A stretch of DNA of 14,707 nt from Candidatus Bathyarchaeota archaeon (GTDB lineage: Archaea > Thermoproteota > Bathyarchaeia > TCS64). Positions 12,768 to 14,707 of the stretch are shown here, piece after piece. The notes under the pieces were generated by a model, which saw only the letters and a list, made by a program, of their open reading frames with translations, was not told the DNA's origin and searched no databases. The stretch is taken from positions 1-14,707 of the forward strand of contig JAFGTA010000170.1 in the NCBI GenBank assembly GCA_016934355.1. The letters are read 5' to 3'. Within the stretch, counting starts at the first letter, position 1, and each line of letters opens with the position of its first letter. The position numbers and the translations under genes were made by a program.

Positions 12768-14707
12768 ATGTCAAATAAGCCTGCTTTCAACGTCCTTGGG
12801 AGGGACACCCCGAGGCAGGACGGCGTAGCCAAGGTCACAGGCCGAGAGAAGTACGCCTCAGACCTCTCACTCCCGAACATGCTTCACGCTAGGGTGCTGA
12901 AGAGCCCCTACGCCCACGCACGGGTGAAGAAAATCGACACAAGCGCCGTGAACGACCCCACGGTCGTGACGCTGACGCCCGGGGAGGTGCCGGACATCAG
13001 GTTCTGCCCACGCCTCGTAAGCACCCCCGACTCCACCTACAAGGACTGGAGGGTGCTGACCGACAAGCCCCGGTACGTGGGTGAGGCCGTCGCCGCGGTC
13101 GCCGCGGAGTCCGAGGAGGAGGCGCAGAGAGCCCTCGAATCCATAGACGTCGAGTACGAGGGCCTCACAGCGGTGTTCGACGCCTTGGAGTCGATGGAGC
13201 CGGGCGTCGAGCCCATCCACGACACCATCGAGCTGGACGACAAGGTCCTAAAGGTCGAGAACAACATCGGCTGCCAGATGGAGATAGAGGAGGGAGACAC
13301 CACCGAGGGCTTCAAGCGGGCAGTCCACATCGTGGACCGCACCTACAGGACCAACAGGCGGTACCACATCCAGATGGAGACTAAGTCGGTGCTCGTCCGC
13401 CCCGAGCCCGACGGCGGTGTCACAGTCTGGAGCACGACGCAGACTCTGCACAACACGAGGATACTGCTTCACGAGATATTCGGCATCCCCATGGGCAAGA
13501 TAAGGGTAGTTAAGGTGCCTCTCGGCGGCAGCTTCGGGTCCAGCATCCAGGTGAACCCCGTGGTCCCCATCGCGGTGGCACTCGCGTTGAAGGCCCGTAG
13601 ACCCGTCCGGCTCAGCTACACGCGGGAGGAGGACCTCCACGACCACAGCAGCTACCAGATGGTATTCAGGCTCAAGCTGGGCGCCGACGAGGAGGGAAAG
13701 CTCGTGGCGGGGCACCTGGACGCGTGGCTTGACATCGGCGGACACCAGATACAGGCGTACCCTCTGCTGGGCTGCGTCGTGGGGTGGTGGGTGAGCCTCT
13801 ACAAGCTTCCGGCCAAGAGCTACGTCGGTAAGGCGGTGTACACCAACAAGGTGCCCGCCTGCGCCTTCCGCGGCTACGGGAACCCCCAGATAACGTGGGC
13901 CGTCGAGACCCTGATGGACGAGCTCGCCGAGAAGGTGGGCGTGGACCCACTCGACTTCAGGCTCCAGAACTACATCGGCGAGGGAGACCTCTTCTGGGGG
14001 CAGGGCCCGTCCGTCAAGTCCGTTATCCAGAGCTGCGGCGTCGAGGAGATACTCACAAGGGGCTCCGAGATGGTGGACTGGTACAACAGGCCGAGGCATC
14101 AGGATCAGAAGGGGCGGACCCGCCGAGGCATCGGCATGGGCCGAGGCTACCACACGAGCAGCGCCGGCGCCCCGGTCCCTGGCACCGTAATAGACTTCGG
14201 CGGCGCCATGGTGAAGCTCAACGAGGACGGCACATTCGACTACGTGTCGGCCCTCATGGACCACGGCGGAGGCACTATGGACGCCAACGCCAAGATCATT
14301 GCGGAGGAACTGGGTGTCCCCTACTACAAGGTGAACATAGTCAGCGCAGACACGGGCACCACCGTCTACGATGTATGTACCCACGCCTCGCGGGGTATCT
14401 ACAGCGGCGGAGGAGCCGCCCTCAAGGTAGCCCACCAGGTAAAGGAGAAGATACGAGAGCAGGCAGGTAAGCAGCTGGACGCGTATCCCCACGCCCTGAA
14501 ATTCAGATACGACCAGCAGAGGGAACAGGCAGTCGTATACGCCGAAGGCATAGAGGGCAGGGAGATCACCTACAAGGAATTGGCGTACACGATGCGCCAC
14601 AAGAACCTCGGCACCATAGCCGCCGTGGACAGCTACAGGCAGCCAAGCTGCCCGCCCCACTTCACAGGCTACTTCATAGAGGTCGAGGTGGACACCTGGA
14701 CAGGCAA
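12768..14707 (+). CDS. Xanthine dehydrogenase-family hydroxylase, large molybdenum-binding subunit (3' end cut by the window)
   Basis: The frame is open from ATG 12768 to the window end, giving 646 residues of a protein usually about 750-800 long. Residues 15-140 form the a/b hammerhead domain (RQDGVAKVTGREKYASDL, YVGEAVAAVAA). Molybdenum cofactor-binding domains follow: TTQT with Q225, matching the Gln that contacts the Mo oxo ligand; PLGGSFGSS (251-259); CAFRGYGNPQ (365-374), with R368 matching bovine Arg880; and MDHGGGTMDA (497-506). The catalytic Glu near the C-terminus is off-window. The usual GGGFGGKE loop reads GGSFGSSI here, so the substrate-binding Glu (bovine 802) aligns with Ile and a purine substrate is unlikely. 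Small Fe-S and FAD subunits are not upstream; they may be downstream. It needs molybdopterin, made by the neighbouring operon. Confidence 0.9.
   Translation, partial: MSNKPAFNVLGRDTPRQDGVAKVTGREKYASDLSLPNMLHARVLKSPYAHARVKKIDTSAVNDPTVVTLTPGEVPDIRFCPRLVSTPDSTYKDWRVLTDKPRYVGEAVAAVAAESEEEAQRALESIDVEYEGLTAVFDALESMEPGVEPIHDTIELDDKVLKVENNIGCQMEIEEGDTTEGFKRAVHIVDRTYRTNRRYHIQMETKSVLVRPEPDGGVTVWSTTQTLHNTRILLHEIFGIPMGKIRVVKVPLGGSFGSSIQVNPVVPIAVALALKARRPVRLSYTREEDLHDHSSYQMVFRLKLGADEEGKLVAGHLDAWLDIGGHQIQAYPLLGCVVGWWVSLYKLPAKSYVGKAVYTNKVPACAFRGYGNPQITWAVETLMDELAEKVGVDPLDFRLQNYIGEGDLFWGQGPSVKSVIQSCGVEEILTRGSEMVDWYNRPRHQDQKGRTRRGIGMGRGYHTSSAGAPVPGTVIDFGGAMVKLNEDGTFDYVSALMDHGGGTMDANAKIIAEELGVPYYKVNIVSADTGTTVYDVCTHASRGIYSGGGAALKVAHQVKEKIREQAGKQLDAYPHALKFRYDQQREQAVVYAEGIEGREITYKELAYTMRHKNLGTIAAVDSYRQPSCPPHFTGYFIEVEVDTWTG

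Noticed and set aside
13860..13890. Aerobic CO dehydrogenase (CoxL) identity for the Mo hydroxylase
   Set aside because: Although CAFR recalls CSFR, the full AYRCSFR motif is absent and RGYGNPQ is typical of other family members.
13248..14660. Long open frame of 470 codons on the minus strand opposite the Mo hydroxylase
   Set aside because: It is the antisense shadow of a clear, motif-bearing gene in GC-rich sequence; its translation has no recognisable domain and is dominated by Val/Leu/His runs.
1..14707. Insertion sequence, prophage, CRISPR array or defence system
   Set aside because: No transposase, integrase, direct-repeat array or nuclease/helicase gene was seen; apart from the small fragment at 664-828 all genes are metabolic, transport or regulatory.

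Overview
The window is a stretch of archaeal chromosome. The evidence is a tRNA-Trp that appears to carry a large intron after position 37, a free-standing 5S rRNA gene, a PDCD5-family protein, a WtpA-type tungstate/molybdate-binding protein, and TATA-like boxes about 25-30 bases upstream of several start codons, which suggests leaderless transcripts. A 5S gene unlinked to 16S/23S and the gene mix would suit a member of the Thermoproteota (TACK) group, but this placement is an inference and cannot be settled here.

Layout. Bases 1-85 hold the 5' part of tRNA-Trp (minus strand), running off the left edge within its intron. A TATA box near 112-119 lies between it and a plus-strand ASCH-domain gene (173-502), which is followed directly by 5S rRNA (about 511-640). 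Bases 641-929 are AT-rich, with a start-less coding-like fragment and an orphan TATA-like element. The minus strand then carries a kynureninase gene (930-2213), a CheC-like phosphatase gene with its own promoter (2250-2840), and a tightly packed molybdopterin operon read moaA-moaD-moaE-moaC-moaB-moeA (6651 down to 2913). Divergent from it, on the plus strand, is a wtpABC-type tungstate/molybdate ABC transporter (6772-9669). Next come two minus-strand genes, a PDCD5-family protein (9730-10116) and a P1B-type Zn/Cd-like ATPase with a His/Cys-rich N-terminus (10173-12209). Divergent from the ATPase is a NikR-like regulator (12321-12725), followed by the large molybdenum-binding subunit of a xanthine dehydrogenase-family hydroxylase (from 12768, cut by the right edge).

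Much of the window forms one metal-cofactor neighbourhood: oxyanion uptake (wtpABC), pyranopterin synthesis and metal insertion (moaA/C/D/E, moaB, moeA), and a likely consumer, the Mo hydroxylase. The moa and wtp operons diverge from a 120-base region containing a repeated ATGCAT-centred motif, a candidate shared operator. The ATPase and the NikR-like protein form a second divergent pair, and the regulator has lost one of the four canonical nickel ligands. I saw no mobile element, CRISPR array or clearly novel defence system. The most interesting points are the altered metal regulator/ATPase pair, the shared moa/wtp intergenic motif, a probable CTG start for moaA, and a possible guide-RNA-like tRNA intron.
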